Shown here: positions 33,717 through 43,712 of the stretch, piece after piece
Layout: each line of letters begins with the position of its first letter
How positions within the stretch are numbered: position 1 is the stretch's first letter
NCBI GenBank assembly: GCA_964521025.1
Contig: CAZFPK010000013.1
Location: 16,771-80,770 of the forward strand
Direction: 5' to 3'
Source of the DNA: DRTC01 sp964521025
Lineage (GTDB): Bacteria; Cloacimonadota; Cloacimonadia; Cloacimonadales; TCS61
Length of the DNA: 64,000 bases
Program-made: the position numbers and the translations under genes
Notes under the pieces: generated by a model
Seen by the model: the letters and a program-made list of their open reading frames with translations, nothing else
The model's database searches: none
What the model was told of the DNA's origin: nothing

Positions 33717-35297
33717 TTAAAACCCATTCCATTTTTTTTCGATTTCGTTTAAATAATCCTGTGCCGGTTTGAATCCCATTTCAGCTGCTTTTTTTGTATA
33801 TTCCAAATCCTTATCCGATTTTCCTAAATTCCCGTAAGCAATACCCAGATTATAATAGATTTTTGCTTCATTCGGATCGAGATCGATTGCTTTTAAATAA
33901 CTCTCAACAGCCATTTCATCATTACCAAGATTTCCGTAAGAAACTCCTAAATTATAGTAAATATCGGCATTATGAGGATTTAGAAAAATTGCTTTTAAAT
34001 AACTCTCAACAGCCTTCTGATTTTGTCCAATATCATCATAAGCAACTCCTAAATTAAAATAAACATCGGAATTATCAGGATTTATTTCTATTGCTTTTTT
34101 AAAACTCTCAATGGCTTTTTCATAATTCTGCATCTTGCGGTAAGTAAATCCCATATTAAAATATGCACTGGCTGATCCGGGATTTATTTCCACGGCTTTC
34201 AGGAAACTTTCGATCGCAGTATTATAATTGAATATTTTCATATAAGTTATCCCGAGATTATTATATGCAATTGCATTTTCAGGTTTGTATTTTAGAGCCT
34301 GATAAAAACTATCGATTGCTTTTTTGTAATTTGCTTTTTTCATATAAGCAATTCCCATGTTGTTGTATGAATTGGGAAATTCAGGATTTATATCCAGTGC
34401 TTTTTTAAAATATTCAATCGCAGTATCATACTTGAAATCTTTTAATAATATTAATCCAATCTGGTCATAAGCATAGAAATTATTCGGGTCGGACAAGAGG
34501 GCATTTTCATAATAAGATTTCGATTTATTAGGTAAAGTCGTACTTGGACTTTCTATTTCTTTAGTCTCATGAGGTTCATCATTTTGAGAATCTATTGTTT
34601 CATCATAATCTCCGCTGTAAACATTTGCCCAGCTTTTACTCCGAAATTCCCGGTCATAACTTAACTCTTCTTTCATTGGTTTTTTTAGGAATTTGGCTAT
34701 TTTGCTTTCCAGTTCTTCTAATTCATAAGATATACTTCCCTTTAGAAACCATTCTTCAGCAGTTAACTGTCCGACTAATTTTTTATATTTGTAAAAAAGA
34801 AGGGAAGTTGATTCTTCATCCTTAAAACTTTGAATATCCGATTTAAGAGTTTCGATTTGCTTAAGTACATCTTTTGATTTGAAATATGCTTGTTCCAGAT
34901 TAGTCTTTTTCTGGGGATCTTCAATTATATCTGAAATTAATTTGAAAATCCCGTCTTCTGATATTTCTAATTCTGCTTTTAAATAACACTTTTCCTCATC
35001 CCGTTTATCAATGAGGATTTTGCCAAAACTGAAATCGGATAATAAAAATACAAGATGTTTGGAAGTTAATTTTTTTATCTCTGCTGGAACATTTTCATAT
35101 TCATTATGAATGCCATAGTATAAATTTACTCCAGCAGCTTCCAATAGCAGATTCTTTAAATGCTCGAGTGCAATAATTCGGATTAATTTCTCTTCCTCGA
35201 AATCTGCTGCTGCATAACTGAAATCTTTGATGATAGTGAAAGCAGTGAGGGATGATATAAAACTTATCAACATGACGAAAATAAAAAATTTTTTCAT
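33717..35297 (-). CDS. Secreted protein with LPP20/FlgT-like domain and nine TPRs
   Basis: 526 residues. Signal peptide KKFFIFVMLISFISSLTA. N-terminal domain at about 20-120 (IALEHLKNLLLEAAGVNLYY, LTSKHLVFLLSD, CYLKAELEISEDG) aligned by eye with that of the 32578-33561 protein. A helical linker follows. Residues about 265-520 form an unbroken run of canonical 34-residue TPRs (YDQIGLILLKDFKYDTAIEYF, AYNNLGITYMKIFNYNTAIESF and so on). This is a superhelical binding surface, likely periplasmic. The gene follows its shorter paralogue's start by 150 bases of hairpins. Partner unknown; linkage to the kinase/regulator pair is positional. Confidence 0.8.
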   Translation of the reverse strand: MKKFFIFVMLISFISSLTAFTIIKDFSYAAADFEEEKLIRIIALEHLKNLLLEAAGVNLYYGIHNEYENVPAEIKKLTSKHLVFLLSDFSFGKILIDKRDEEKCYLKAELEISEDGIFKLISDIIEDPQKKTNLEQAYFKSKDVLKQIETLKSDIQSFKDEESTSLLFYKYKKLVGQLTAEEWFLKGSISYELEELESKIAKFLKKPMKEELSYDREFRSKSWANVYSGDYDETIDSQNDEPHETKEIESPSTTLPNKSKSYYENALLSDPNNFYAYDQIGLILLKDFKYDTAIEYFKKALDINPEFPNSYNNMGIAYMKKANYKKAIDSFYQALKYKPENAIAYNNLGITYMKIFNYNTAIESFLKAVEINPGSASAYFNMGFTYRKMQNYEKAIESFKKAIEINPDNSDVYFNLGVAYDDIGQNQKAVESYLKAIFLNPHNADIYYNLGVSYGNLGNDEMAVESYLKAIDLDPNEAKIYYNLGIAYGNLGKSDKDLEYTKKAAEMGFKPAQDYLNEIEKKWNGF

Positions 35298-35356
35298 AAA
35301 AAAAACTCCTCATGAACTCTAATTATCATTAGCATTTCCTGGATCAACCTTTATAA

Positions 35357-35902
35357 CTAATCTTCCGCTTTCTCATTCAGGAGTTTCAGGTATGCCTTTA
35401 TCAACTCCCGATATTCCTTGGGAAAGGATTTATAATCATCAGTCAAAAGTGCTTTCTTCATCATTTTGTCAAATTTTAATTTTATTTCCTCGGGAAGTTC
35501 CCAATTTTCGATTTCACTGATCTCTGCTTTCCTTTTTTTAGTGAATTCCCGTTTATGTATCGATTTTTGTGCATCGAGCAAACGCGAGAGAATTCTTTCC
35601 TGTTTATCTATCAAATTACGATCGATCTTGTTGTTTTTCAAGTTGCGGGAAATACTTTCCATATCTTCGATGATCTTGTTCAAACTCGAAGTCTGTTTCT
35701 GGGCTTCCGGGTTGTTCTGGAGCATCCTTTTCAAATTTTCTGCCAGACGCTGTTGATCCGCAGCCAAGCGATCTGCAGTCTGTCTCATCTCGTAAGACAT
35801 TTTCCCTTCCTGACCTAACTGCATCATCAGTTGTTCGGTCATCATATTCAACATCAACTGCTGTTCACCCATCTGCTGCAAACCTTGCATCAATTGCGAC
35901 AT
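35357..35902 (-). CDS. C-terminal part of DUF4175-like protein (separate frame after UGA)
   Basis: 181 residues, helical, methionine/glutamine-rich at the start (MSQLMQGLQQMGEQQLMLNMM). It reads RQTADRLAADQQRLAENLKRML and ILSRLLDAQKSIHKREFTKKRKAE, the usual C-terminal end of DUF4175-type proteins. It is in the same frame as the 897-residue protein before it, separated only by TGA CCG ATG. GGAGG lies 7 nt before ATG 35902, so re-initiation is plausible. Either the ancestral gene has been split into two coupled genes or the UGA is a nonsense mutation that is tolerated because of this site. Confidence 0.65.
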   Translation of the reverse strand: MSQLMQGLQQMGEQQLMLNMMTEQLMMQLGQEGKMSYEMRQTADRLAADQQRLAENLKRMLQNNPEAQKQTSSLNKIIEDMESISRNLKNNKIDRNLIDKQERILSRLLDAQKSIHKREFTKKRKAEISEIENWELPEEIKLKFDKMMKKALLTDDYKSFPKEYRELIKAYLKLLNEKAED

Positions 35903-35905
35903 CGG

Positions 35906-38599
35906 TCAACCTCCGCCCTGACCTTGCTGCATATTATTTTGCGACTGCATCAGGTCGTAGATCATCAGGTTGATCCCTTTCTGAATATCTTTCAGATAAG
36001 ATTTTACTTTGCTTTTTTTAGCATCATTTATGTGCTGGAACAATTCGCGGTAAATTTTGGAAGTGAAATTCGCATCATAAACGAATTTTGGTCCGATATA
36101 AAGAACGATCATCGGGATGGTGTAAAGTTCCTTCAAGGAGAGATTGATCCCTTCAAAATTGGATAACTGTTTGGGAACTATCCGGAAGGGATCGTTTGTA
36201 TAAGTTTTTGCTGACTCTTCATGCTTTTGAGAAAAGATGAGTAATCTCCTGATCGTCTTTTGGATGATCTCGCCGATCTCCATCATCGAGCCGCCGGACA
36301 TCATCTGTTTCATCTCACTCAATTTTTGAGTCATTTTTTTCATCTTGGAGGATGCGCTTTGCTGGGATTTTTGTGCTTTCTGTTTCTGGTTTTGCTGCAA
36401 ATTTTCCATACTTTCCTGTAAATCCTCAGAAAGACTGTCCTGCTCTATTTGTTCCTGCAACTCCTCCATTGCTTTTATTACTTCTTCGTCTCTTTTATCA
36501 TCGAGAAGTTCGTCGGTTTTTTCCAATTGCTCCTGCAGGCTTTCCAGTTTTTCGGAAATATTCTGCTGCTCTTTGGATAGTTGCTCGTTATCAGCTTCCT
36601 GATCTTCCGTTCTCTGATTCAAATTTTCCTGCATTTCCTCCATTTCTTCGGCAATTTCCAACGCTTTTTGCAGAGCCTGTTCTTTCTTAATATCTTCCAG
36701 AAGTTTTATGGTCTGCTCTAATTTTTTAGAAAAATCTTCCATCGAGAATTTGAAATCTTCCATCGCTTTTTGGAGAACATCCGGATCGAGTTCTTCCATT
36801 TTCCGACGCAGTTCTTCCATTGCTTTTTCCAGTTCTTCATTGGAAATTTCTTCCATCAACTCCCGTATTTTCTCCATTTTTTCGAGAGTTTCTTCGGATA
36901 AAGCCCGGTTATCCTCGAATTTCTCGATCAGTTCCTGGTAGTCTTCTGCGATATTCTCGATCTCTTGATTCAAATCCTCCTGTTTTTCCAAAAATTTTTC
37001 CAGTTCCTGTTTATCCTCCCAATCTATTTCCTGTTTTTTCATCAATTCCCTTCGTTTTTCTTCAAATTTCTCCTGCAGTTCTCTGGAGCGTTCCAGTGTA
37101 TTTTCCATCAATACGGATTTGAGTTCTTCCTCTTTTTCGATTTCCCGGTAAATCTCTTCGATGGAAGGGAATCGGGCATTATATTTACGACTTGTGGCTT
37201 TTTGTTTATTTGGAGAATTATCGTAAATTTCCAACCAGTAAGTGATGTTATCTCCGGGAATCAAAAAAATATCATTCAAATCAAAGATATGATCAAGATT
37301 CAAGATATTTCCCCTGATCTTTTTTTGGATTTCCAATACAGTTTCTGTTTCATAATTAATGTAATAATGCAAAGTCAGGTCTTGCAGTCCAAAATCGTCT
37401 GCAGCAAAAATTTCCAAAGGCAGCAGCATATTTTGCGTGATGAGTGTATCTTTCCCGGGTTTGACGATTTTTATTTCCGGAAATTTATCAGGAATTGCGG
37501 TTATCGATTTGGTGATTTTACGGGATTTATTATTCAAAAAATCGATCAATTCGATGTTGTAGTAACCGGTTTTTTTCAAAGTAAAATTCGTTCCAAAAGA
37601 GATTTTCCCGATCCTTTCCATTTCCTGGAAATCTCCGTTCGAGAAAAACATAGTGGCGGTCTCGATGGGATTATTGGCTTGGACCCGCAAATTTACTTTG
37701 GTGCCGGTAATCGCTTTCAGATGACCGCTGCTTTCATTCTCATATTCGTTTTCCATTCCGGTATAATCAGGGAAATCATATTTAACTGAAAAATTCTTGA
37801 TCATTGGATTCTCGAAAACTGAAATGCGGAATGTATCGGAAACCGCGAAAGGAGTCGAGACAAAATAATCAAAAGAAAAATCGAGATTATTGAATTTTTT
37901 CTGAAAATCGAACAGGATATTTTCCCGCCAGTTTTGCTCGATCCGGTAAAAAAATTTATGTTCAATTTCAGGTTCAGGATCTATTACTTCGATAGTTAAA
38001 TCTGAATTTTTTAGAAGAGAAAGATTTCCCGGTTCCAGTTCGACAAAATCTTTATGAGCAACCGGGGGAAGTTTTAATAATGTGAAAAATCTGAAAGTAG
38101 AGGAGAAAAGTTCAAGATTTAATCCAAAAATAATTCCAGAAAAAACCACAATCAAAACAAAGGGAAGAATCATTTTTTTCAGGAAAGTGTTGTCCGGTTT
38201 AAGGTTTTGATTTTCTGCTTTTTTATCTGCTTTTTGATAAATCAAATTCAGGATATCGGAATCTGCATCAGGATTTTCATACAGAAGTTCCAGAGCATTC
38301 TGATATGTATCGGATTTATCAGAATTAAATTCATCGAGAAATTTAGCGATCTGGAATTTATTTTGAAGAGATTTTTTCGTGCGGATAATCAAGTAAACAA
38401 TTGATATTGAAAAAAGAATTTTAATAAATAGAGCAAAGATGAATAATTCCTGCTGGTGATTTTTGGTGAAATTAAAAACTGCGAAAAAGATGTTGAAGAA
38501 CAATATCAACAGCAGGATAGCCATTAGCAGAAATCTGAAAATGATTAGAAAGTTCTGCTTTGCTTTTAGTTGATTTATTTTTTTTTCAAAGAGTTTCAT
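35906..38599 (-). CDS. DUF4175-like membrane protein with long coiled coil
   Basis: 897 residues. Two N-terminal transmembrane helices (about 17-39 and 47-70) and a third near 148-168 ([22 protein letters not shown]) are followed by an extracytoplasmic Ig-like beta region (about 190-480: [31 protein letters not shown]). A very long glutamate/lysine/glutamine coiled coil (about 490-760) then leads to a Q/G-rich end. The order matches DUF4175 proteins of Bacteroidota-related phyla, whose role in the envelope is unclear. ATG 38599 overlaps the methyltransferase stop (ATGA), so it is translated from the same transcript. The last codons GGA GGT before the UGA form the ribosome site of the following frame. 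Confidence 0.75.
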   Translation of the reverse strand: MKLFEKKINQLKAKQNFLIIFRFLLMAILLLILFFNIFFAVFNFTKNHQQELFIFALFIKILFSISIVYLIIRTKKSLQNKFQIAKFLDEFNSDKSDTYQNALELLYENPDADSDILNLIYQKADKKAENQNLKPDNTFLKKMILPFVLIVVFSGIIFGLNLELFSSTFRFFTLLKLPPVAHKDFVELEPGNLSLLKNSDLTIEVIDPEPEIEHKFFYRIEQNWRENILFDFQKKFNNLDFSFDYFVSTPFAVSDTFRISVFENPMIKNFSVKYDFPDYTGMENEYENESSGHLKAITGTKVNLRVQANNPIETATMFFSNGDFQEMERIGKISFGTNFTLKKTGYYNIELIDFLNNKSRKITKSITAIPDKFPEIKIVKPGKDTLITQNMLLPLEIFAADDFGLQDLTLHYYINYETETVLEIQKKIRGNILNLDHIFDLNDIFLIPGDNITYWLEIYDNSPNKQKATSRKYNARFPSIEEIYREIEKEEELKSVLMENTLERSRELQEKFEEKRRELMKKQEIDWEDKQELEKFLEKQEDLNQEIENIAEDYQELIEKFEDNRALSEETLEKMEKIRELMEEISNEELEKAMEELRRKMEELDPDVLQKAMEDFKFSMEDFSKKLEQTIKLLEDIKKEQALQKALEIAEEMEEMQENLNQRTEDQEADNEQLSKEQQNISEKLESLQEQLEKTDELLDDKRDEEVIKAMEELQEQIEQDSLSEDLQESMENLQQNQKQKAQKSQQSASSKMKKMTQKLSEMKQMMSGGSMMEIGEIIQKTIRRLLIFSQKHEESAKTYTNDPFRIVPKQLSNFEGINLSLKELYTIPMIVLYIGPKFVYDANFTSKIYRELFQHINDAKKSKVKSYLKDIQKGINLMIYDLMQSQNNMQQGQGGG

Positions 38600-40572
38600 A
38601 ATTGTACTATCGTCTCATCACCTGAAATATTCCGAATTTTCATTCGCATAGGTTTTTGTTTTGTCCTGATTTTTCCATCCCATAAATTTTTAGTTTTTTC
38701 ACCATCGATTGAAACAAAACCAGTTTTATCAATTTTGATTTCCGTATGACTTTGCCAGATTCCATCTTTATTTACGCAGTTAACACTTATCATTTCGATA
38801 AGTTCCAAACCTTCTTCGCTGATATTTATCGGAGAAAATTTCTTACCATTTGAAATTGCCTGTAATTGTCCTTTTTCATTAAATTCGGAAATCTTCTGGA
38901 GTAACCTGTCGCTGATGAATCCGGTTATTCCGATTTCGAAAACTTTATCTATTTTCTTTATTTTATACTCGATGATATCCTCGATAACAACATCGTCCAA
39001 CAGATTTTTCAAATCCTTCAATTCCACTTTGATCTCTGTCATATTATTATCTCGAATGAATTTCTCTATCTCTTTAAAATCTTCGATATCGATGTAATAA
39101 ACAATTACTTTTTTAGCATCGACTTCCAATAATTGCAGTTCCTGGTTGATAACTTTGTTGATTTGCGGAATATCCAGCACTTTCTCTTTGCTGTCCAAAA
39201 GGTTGGGCACATAAACAGGAATGATTCCTTCTTTACTGCTTTGAATTGCTCCAAACCAGAATTTGCCGATTCCTTCTATATTCTGCTGCAAACCGGGTAT
39301 CAGTTTTGCCAGTTTTTCCATCGTTTGCACCGGATTGCGGAACAAACACACTCCGTCTTTGATTTCCATTATTCGGAATTCCGCTCTGGCGTCGATCAAT
39401 CTATCTCTTGTAGTTTGAATGGAATTTACTCCTACATCACAATGGATAAATTTTCTGTTTAGATCGTTTGCTACTTTTGCCGTAACACCGCTGCCACCGA
39501 AAAAATCTGCGATTATCATTCCTTCGTTGCTGCTGGCTTTAATGATTCTATTTAGAATTTCTTCTGGTTTTTGAGTATTATAATCTATTTTCTCAAAACC
39601 TCTTAATGCAGGAACTTCGATAAATGAACTTCCTCCATCATCAAATATATTATAAGTATTATTACTTATTTTAACTCTTTTTAAATTTAATAAATTATCT
39701 GCTTTATTATCCCAAATCTCAAAATATTCTATCTCTCCGTTTTCATTTCTAATTCTGCTTGCTTTTTTAGTTGTAGAGTCAAATTCGTGTTTACTTGCAA
39801 TTCTTGGTTTATCTAACTTATAATACACATCATTAAATACATAATCGGAATCAACATTCTTTACAAAGAAATATATGGATTCAGTGTTTTGGTGAAATTT
39901 TTTTGATTTTGCTTTTAAACCTACAGCAGTATAATGTATAATAATGTCGTTTCTGAAATTATCTTCCCCAAAAACTTCATCCAAAAGTATTTTCACATAA
40001 TGTCCGATATGCCAATCGAGATGCACATAAATACTTGCTGTATCGCTCATAATAGATTTAATTGCTTGCAAATTTTCATACATCCAGTTCAGGTAATCTT
40101 CTTTTTTCCAGATATCACCATACATTTTTTCTTCGAAGGCGCGCAGTTCTTCGTTGTCTATTTCCTGCTCTGCTTTTTTTATTTTTTCGACCAGTTTGGG
40201 ATTTCTGCGAAGATACACTTTTTTGGCATAATCCGCGCCGCTGGCAAAAGGCGGGTCGATATAAACAAGGTCAACTTTTATTCCTTTATCCTTTAAATAA
40301 GCACAAGCGGAGATACATTCACCGCGAATAACGAGATTATCGAATTGAGATGAAACTTCAGAAGTTTTTAGAATTTCTCTTTGCGTCTTCGCGTCTTTGC
40401 GGTGAACTTCTTCCAAAACTTCCACTTCATAAAACGGCATTCCTCTTTTTATTTTTTCAAAAACTTTGTCATTTTCGCGATAACTGATAAGCCTTCTCGT
40501 TCGTGTAATGTTATTGAGGATTGCTTGTCCTTCCACAGTGTTCGGGAAATAGGGAATGTATTTAATCGGCAT
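38596..40572 (-). CDS. mod: Type III restriction-modification DNA methyltransferase (Mod)
   Basis: 658 residues. N6-adenine/N4-cytosine methyltransferase of beta type: catalytic motif IV DPPF ([13 protein letters not shown]) near residue 106 precedes the AdoMet motif FFGGSGVT near 357, with THR-like target-recognition sequence between them. The C-terminal 200 residues would contact Res. Residues about 56-66 ([11 protein letters not shown]) are a translation of a dispersed CGCAAAGACGCGAAG-type repeat inserted in frame. It lies downstream of Res with 176 bases between; in most type III systems mod comes first. GAAGGG precedes ATG 40572. The gene overlaps the DUF4175-like gene by 4 bases. Confidence 0.88.
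   Translation of the reverse strand: MPIKYIPYFPNTVEGQAILNNITRTRRLISYRENDKVFEKIKRGMPFYEVEVLEEVHRKDAKTQREILKTSEVSSQFDNLVIRGECISACAYLKDKGIKVDLVYIDPPFASGADYAKKVYLRRNPKLVEKIKKAEQEIDNEELRAFEEKMYGDIWKKEDYLNWMYENLQAIKSIMSDTASIYVHLDWHIGHYVKILLDEVFGEDNFRNDIIIHYTAVGLKAKSKKFHQNTESIYFFVKNVDSDYVFNDVYYKLDKPRIASKHEFDSTTKKASRIRNENGEIEYFEIWDNKADNLLNLKRVKISNNTYNIFDDGGSSFIEVPALRGFEKIDYNTQKPEEILNRIIKASSNEGMIIADFFGGSGVTAKVANDLNRKFIHCDVGVNSIQTTRDRLIDARAEFRIMEIKDGVCLFRNPVQTMEKLAKLIPGLQQNIEGIGKFWFGAIQSSKEGIIPVYVPNLLDSKEKVLDIPQINKVINQELQLLEVDAKKVIVYYIDIEDFKEIEKFIRDNNMTEIKVELKDLKNLLDDVVIEDIIEYKIKKIDKVFEIGITGFISDRLLQKISEFNEKGQLQAISNGKKFSPINISEEGLELIEMISVNCVNKDGIWQSHTEIKIDKTGFVSIDGEKTKNLWDGKIRTKQKPMRMKIRNISGDETIVQL
40371..40410. 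repeat. Dispersed CGCAAAGACGCGAAG repeat inside mod
   Basis: The minus strand reads GTTCACCGCAAAGACGCG followed by AAGACGCAAAGAGAAATTC. This is a low-complexity unit of the kind normally found between genes. Here it lies within the mod reading frame near codon 60 and keeps the frame open. Confidence 0.6.
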
Positions 40573-40748
40573 TTTTTTTACCCTTCAAATTTTTTTTGTT
40601 TTTCAACAGCAGTATGTTCCAAAATGGAACTAACTGTGTTTTTTTTAATCTAACTTTCCTTTCGCTTTCCATCTGAACCGTTTCCAAAATGAAAATAATT
40701 TTTTCCTTCTAAAAATATTCGTAAAGTTATTTTGTATTTTTCATATTT

Positions 40749-43628
40749 TTAATCCATAAAAAAAATATTAATTTTCACATTCAGTTTTGTCAGGTTTTTT
40801 TCGATGGATTCAGCATCAGTTAAATATAAAAAATCAAATCGTTTATATCCGAATTTTTCATTATTCTGCTTGAGAAATTCGGTTGATACGAAATTTTTCT
40901 TTTTCAGGAAAACTTTATCATTCTCAAATCCTTTTCCTTTTGTTTCAATGATAAGCACTTTGTGAATTTCTTTATCTTTTCTTTTGATTATTAAGAAATC
41001 GGTTGTATATCTGCCGATATTTTTCCAATATTTTCCGGAAAGGGCAAAACAATTTATGACAAACTCGGTCAATCCTCTTTCTCCGTTATAATAGATTTCC
41101 AGTCCTTTATTTTGGAAAGAGTCTAATTTCAAAGTGCTTTGCAGGAATTCTTTTTCAAAATTGCTTTGGATAAAGTTGTATGGCAGATAATGAAAGGTTT
41201 TTTCTTTGTGTTTTACTTCCGGTAACAATGTTTTTGGTGAAAAGAAATTCTCCAGATTTTGTTCCTTTAAAACTTTCAAGGCTTGTTCATTTTTTTTTGC
41301 GAGTTCTTTCTCTATTGAGTCAACATCAGAACCGACTTTATCATATTCCAATATCTGTTTAGCCGCATTTTCATCAGGATAGATTTTTTTGTTCTTCTCA
41401 ATCGGAGAAATTTTATCGACGATCAGCATTTCAGCCTGTTCCGGAATTACTTCGCTTTCTGTTTGTAATTGCCTTTTGATGCAGAATGCAAGCCGGATTC
41501 CGGAATTGATTTGATGAACATCAAAGACTTCATTATAGAAATTTTTCTCATCATCTTGATAAGTAATTTTCTGGAAAATATCTTTCAATATTTTTCTGAA
41601 ACTTTGCAGTTCGGAAATAGAAATCTGACCAAAACTGTTTTTCGAAATATCAAATATCCATCGATTAAAACTCGTGCTTTGCGAACCGATTTGAGAAACA
41701 ATGGAAATATCTGCATTATCGATGTTGTTCAATTCGCTTGTTTTTATGAGAGCTGGAGTTTTGAATTTTTCAAGATGATTGAAGATATATTTTAGTTTGT
41801 TCTTTGTATTCGGTGTTTCTTCTTCGTCGATTGCATGATAACTAACTTTCAATTGATAAAAATCAATTTTGGGAAGTTGCAGATGTTCGATGCGGGAAAA
41901 TCTTTCAACAGTTTCAATATCATCCTTTCCTTTGATAGTGTTGATTTCTTCGATGCTTGTGTTCTGCTCTTTCTGTAATTGGGTGTTCAATGTTTTTGCA
42001 TTAAATTCGTTTAACCAGATGAGAGCGGTTTCTTCTTTATTTTTATCAACCTGCCGCAGACACCGGCAGGAAGTCTGCAAAACCATATTGGTCGGACTGT
42101 CACCTTTTTGAGATAAAATTATTCCTGTCAGACTTCTGCAGTCCCAACCTTCCTTTCCGATTTGAACTAGCAGAATATACCTTTTGGAAAATCCGGTAAT
42201 CGTTTGCGGAATATCCAGGGAATTGAACATCAATTCATTTTCTCTGGGAAGTTTATACTCTTTATTTCCGCCGTGATATTTGAGAATTTCATCAGGATTG
42301 ATTTTTAATGTTCCCACCAAGAAAGGATAAACTTCATCTTCCAGAGTTTTGATATTTCCGCAATAAATTGCCAGTTTAGCGATAGTTCCGTTTTCATAAA
42401 TTTTGTCTTTATAAAGTTTATCAAAATCGGAAATCCCTTTCTCAATGATTTGATGACGATTCAATTCCAATGCAAATCTTACCTGCGGTTTTTTCAGGAA
42501 ATATTTTATAGCAGTCGTAAGCGGATAATAATATACAGTATTTGTGATTTGTTTGAATTTAAAAAAGGAGTTTTCTGTTACTTTGATTTTGTCTGCCTTT
42601 TTCAAATATGGTGTTCCTGTGAAACCGAGAACAGTTGTTACATTTCCTTTCTTGTTCCAGCCTGTTACAACTTTGCGTAGTTTTATTTCATCTTTGGCAG
42701 CGTGATGAACTTCATCGATAAAAATGGAAAGATTGGGAATTTTACCAATTAAATGGCGTAATTCATTTGCCAGCAAATCTTTTTCATCTTCCGTTCTTTC
42801 AAATGCATCCAATTGGTCGGTTACTTCCATTCTATCGAGAATGACTTTTTCCGCATTCACGACAAAAATATAACCGAATGGATTGGGCAGACACTGATTC
42901 ACTTTTTGAGCATTCGGATTTCTGGCTTTATTGCTTTTTCTGGCAGATTTTGGCTGGTCGAGAATTTGAAATTTTAATAATCTCTTAATTTCAGATGCAG
43001 CAGGTTCTGGTAAAATCCAGGCTGGATTAAAATGTTCAATCGTCCTTAAACTTGGGATAATCGATGATTTGAGTCCGGAGGGAATCAAAATTAAGAAATT
43101 GTGGGAAAAGTTTTTTTTATCCAGTTCGTTTAACGCAAAATATAAATCCAGATAAATAAAAGCAGCCATCAAAAATGTCTTTCCTGCTCCCATCGGCAAA
43201 CTCATCAGATAATCAGCATAATCCACATCGTAAAAGATGCTTTTAATAATTCTTTCGTATTCGATGATTTCCGGATTCTCAATAATCAATTTTTCAAGTT
43301 CAGGTAATAAGGTTGTTTTTCCGTTTTTCAGTCGGCAGAAATCAAATAAGGAATGAGCAGCGATATTTTTTTCCAGAAAATCTCGAGCATTCTGATTTAT
43401 GTTTAATTTTGACAGGTCAGAACTATTTGCAAAAAAACCTTCTGCAAATAACTGCCGGAGAGGTTTGTTATCTCCTTTTATTTTCAGAAACAGATAAATC
43501 TCAATTGCTTCAATTTGTGCTTCTCGTAAATAGCCAATACTGCGAATGTGATCAACCAAATCTTTGACTGTGCAATCAGGTGATTGCAACCATTGTCTGG
43601 TTTTTATTTTTATAATATTATTGAGCAT
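40749..43628 (-). CDS. res: Type III restriction enzyme Res subunit (helicase-nuclease)
   Basis: 959 residues. Superfamily 2 helicase: Walker A LPMGAGKTFLMAAF near residue 145, Walker B FIDEVHHAAKDE near 290, motif III-like GFTGTPYL, and motif VI-like region TSCRCLRQVDKNKEE. The C-terminus has a PD-(D/E)xK nuclease: YTTDFLIIKRKDK followed by VLIIETKGKGF (D...ExK). It would translocate or switch along DNA and cut when two Mod-bound sites are met. It is the first gene of the run Res-Mod-DUF4175. Start ATG 43628; the ribosome site is weak. In the 176-base gap to mod there is a GTTCCA-AAA-TGGAAC hairpin (40616-40630) and no convincing gene. Confidence 0.88.
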   Translation of the reverse strand: MLNNIIKIKTRQWLQSPDCTVKDLVDHIRSIGYLREAQIEAIEIYLFLKIKGDNKPLRQLFAEGFFANSSDLSKLNINQNARDFLEKNIAAHSLFDFCRLKNGKTTLLPELEKLIIENPEIIEYERIIKSIFYDVDYADYLMSLPMGAGKTFLMAAFIYLDLYFALNELDKKNFSHNFLILIPSGLKSSIIPSLRTIEHFNPAWILPEPAASEIKRLLKFQILDQPKSARKSNKARNPNAQKVNQCLPNPFGYIFVVNAEKVILDRMEVTDQLDAFERTEDEKDLLANELRHLIGKIPNLSIFIDEVHHAAKDEIKLRKVVTGWNKKGNVTTVLGFTGTPYLKKADKIKVTENSFFKFKQITNTVYYYPLTTAIKYFLKKPQVRFALELNRHQIIEKGISDFDKLYKDKIYENGTIAKLAIYCGNIKTLEDEVYPFLVGTLKINPDEILKYHGGNKEYKLPRENELMFNSLDIPQTITGFSKRYILLVQIGKEGWDCRSLTGIILSQKGDSPTNMVLQTSCRCLRQVDKNKEETALIWLNEFNAKTLNTQLQKEQNTSIEEINTIKGKDDIETVERFSRIEHLQLPKIDFYQLKVSYHAIDEEETPNTKNKLKYIFNHLEKFKTPALIKTSELNNIDNADISIVSQIGSQSTSFNRWIFDISKNSFGQISISELQSFRKILKDIFQKITYQDDEKNFYNEVFDVHQINSGIRLAFCIKRQLQTESEVIPEQAEMLIVDKISPIEKNKKIYPDENAAKQILEYDKVGSDVDSIEKELAKKNEQALKVLKEQNLENFFSPKTLLPEVKHKEKTFHYLPYNFIQSNFEKEFLQSTLKLDSFQNKGLEIYYNGERGLTEFVINCFALSGKYWKNIGRYTTDFLIIKRKDKEIHKVLIIETKGKGFENDKVFLKKKNFVSTEFLKQNNEKFGYKRFDFLYLTDAESIEKNLTKLNVKINIFFMD

Positions 43629-43712
43629 GACTTTCCAAACTTGTTAAGTTTCATAAACTTCACAAGTTTTCCCAATTCCCCTAATTCAACCAGTTCACCA
43701 ATTCAACCAATT

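Noticed and set aside
35906..35908. UGA between the two DUF4175-like frames as another selenocysteine
   Set aside because: The context (GGG-UGA-P-M) is not a known Sec site, and no GGUCU-type hairpin follows at the right distance. Only a weak TGCAA-GGT-TTGCA stem is seen.
36345..37789. Long plus-strand frames opposite the DUF4175-like gene (36345-37789)
   Set aside because: They are shadows of the coiled-coil-coding strand: Ser/Phe/Leu-rich low-complexity translations of Glu/Lys/Gln codons.
40573..40748. Small gene between res and mod (about 36 codons, minus strand)
   Set aside because: Lysine-rich frame without good ribosome site or recognisable family; better explained as leader DNA of mod.
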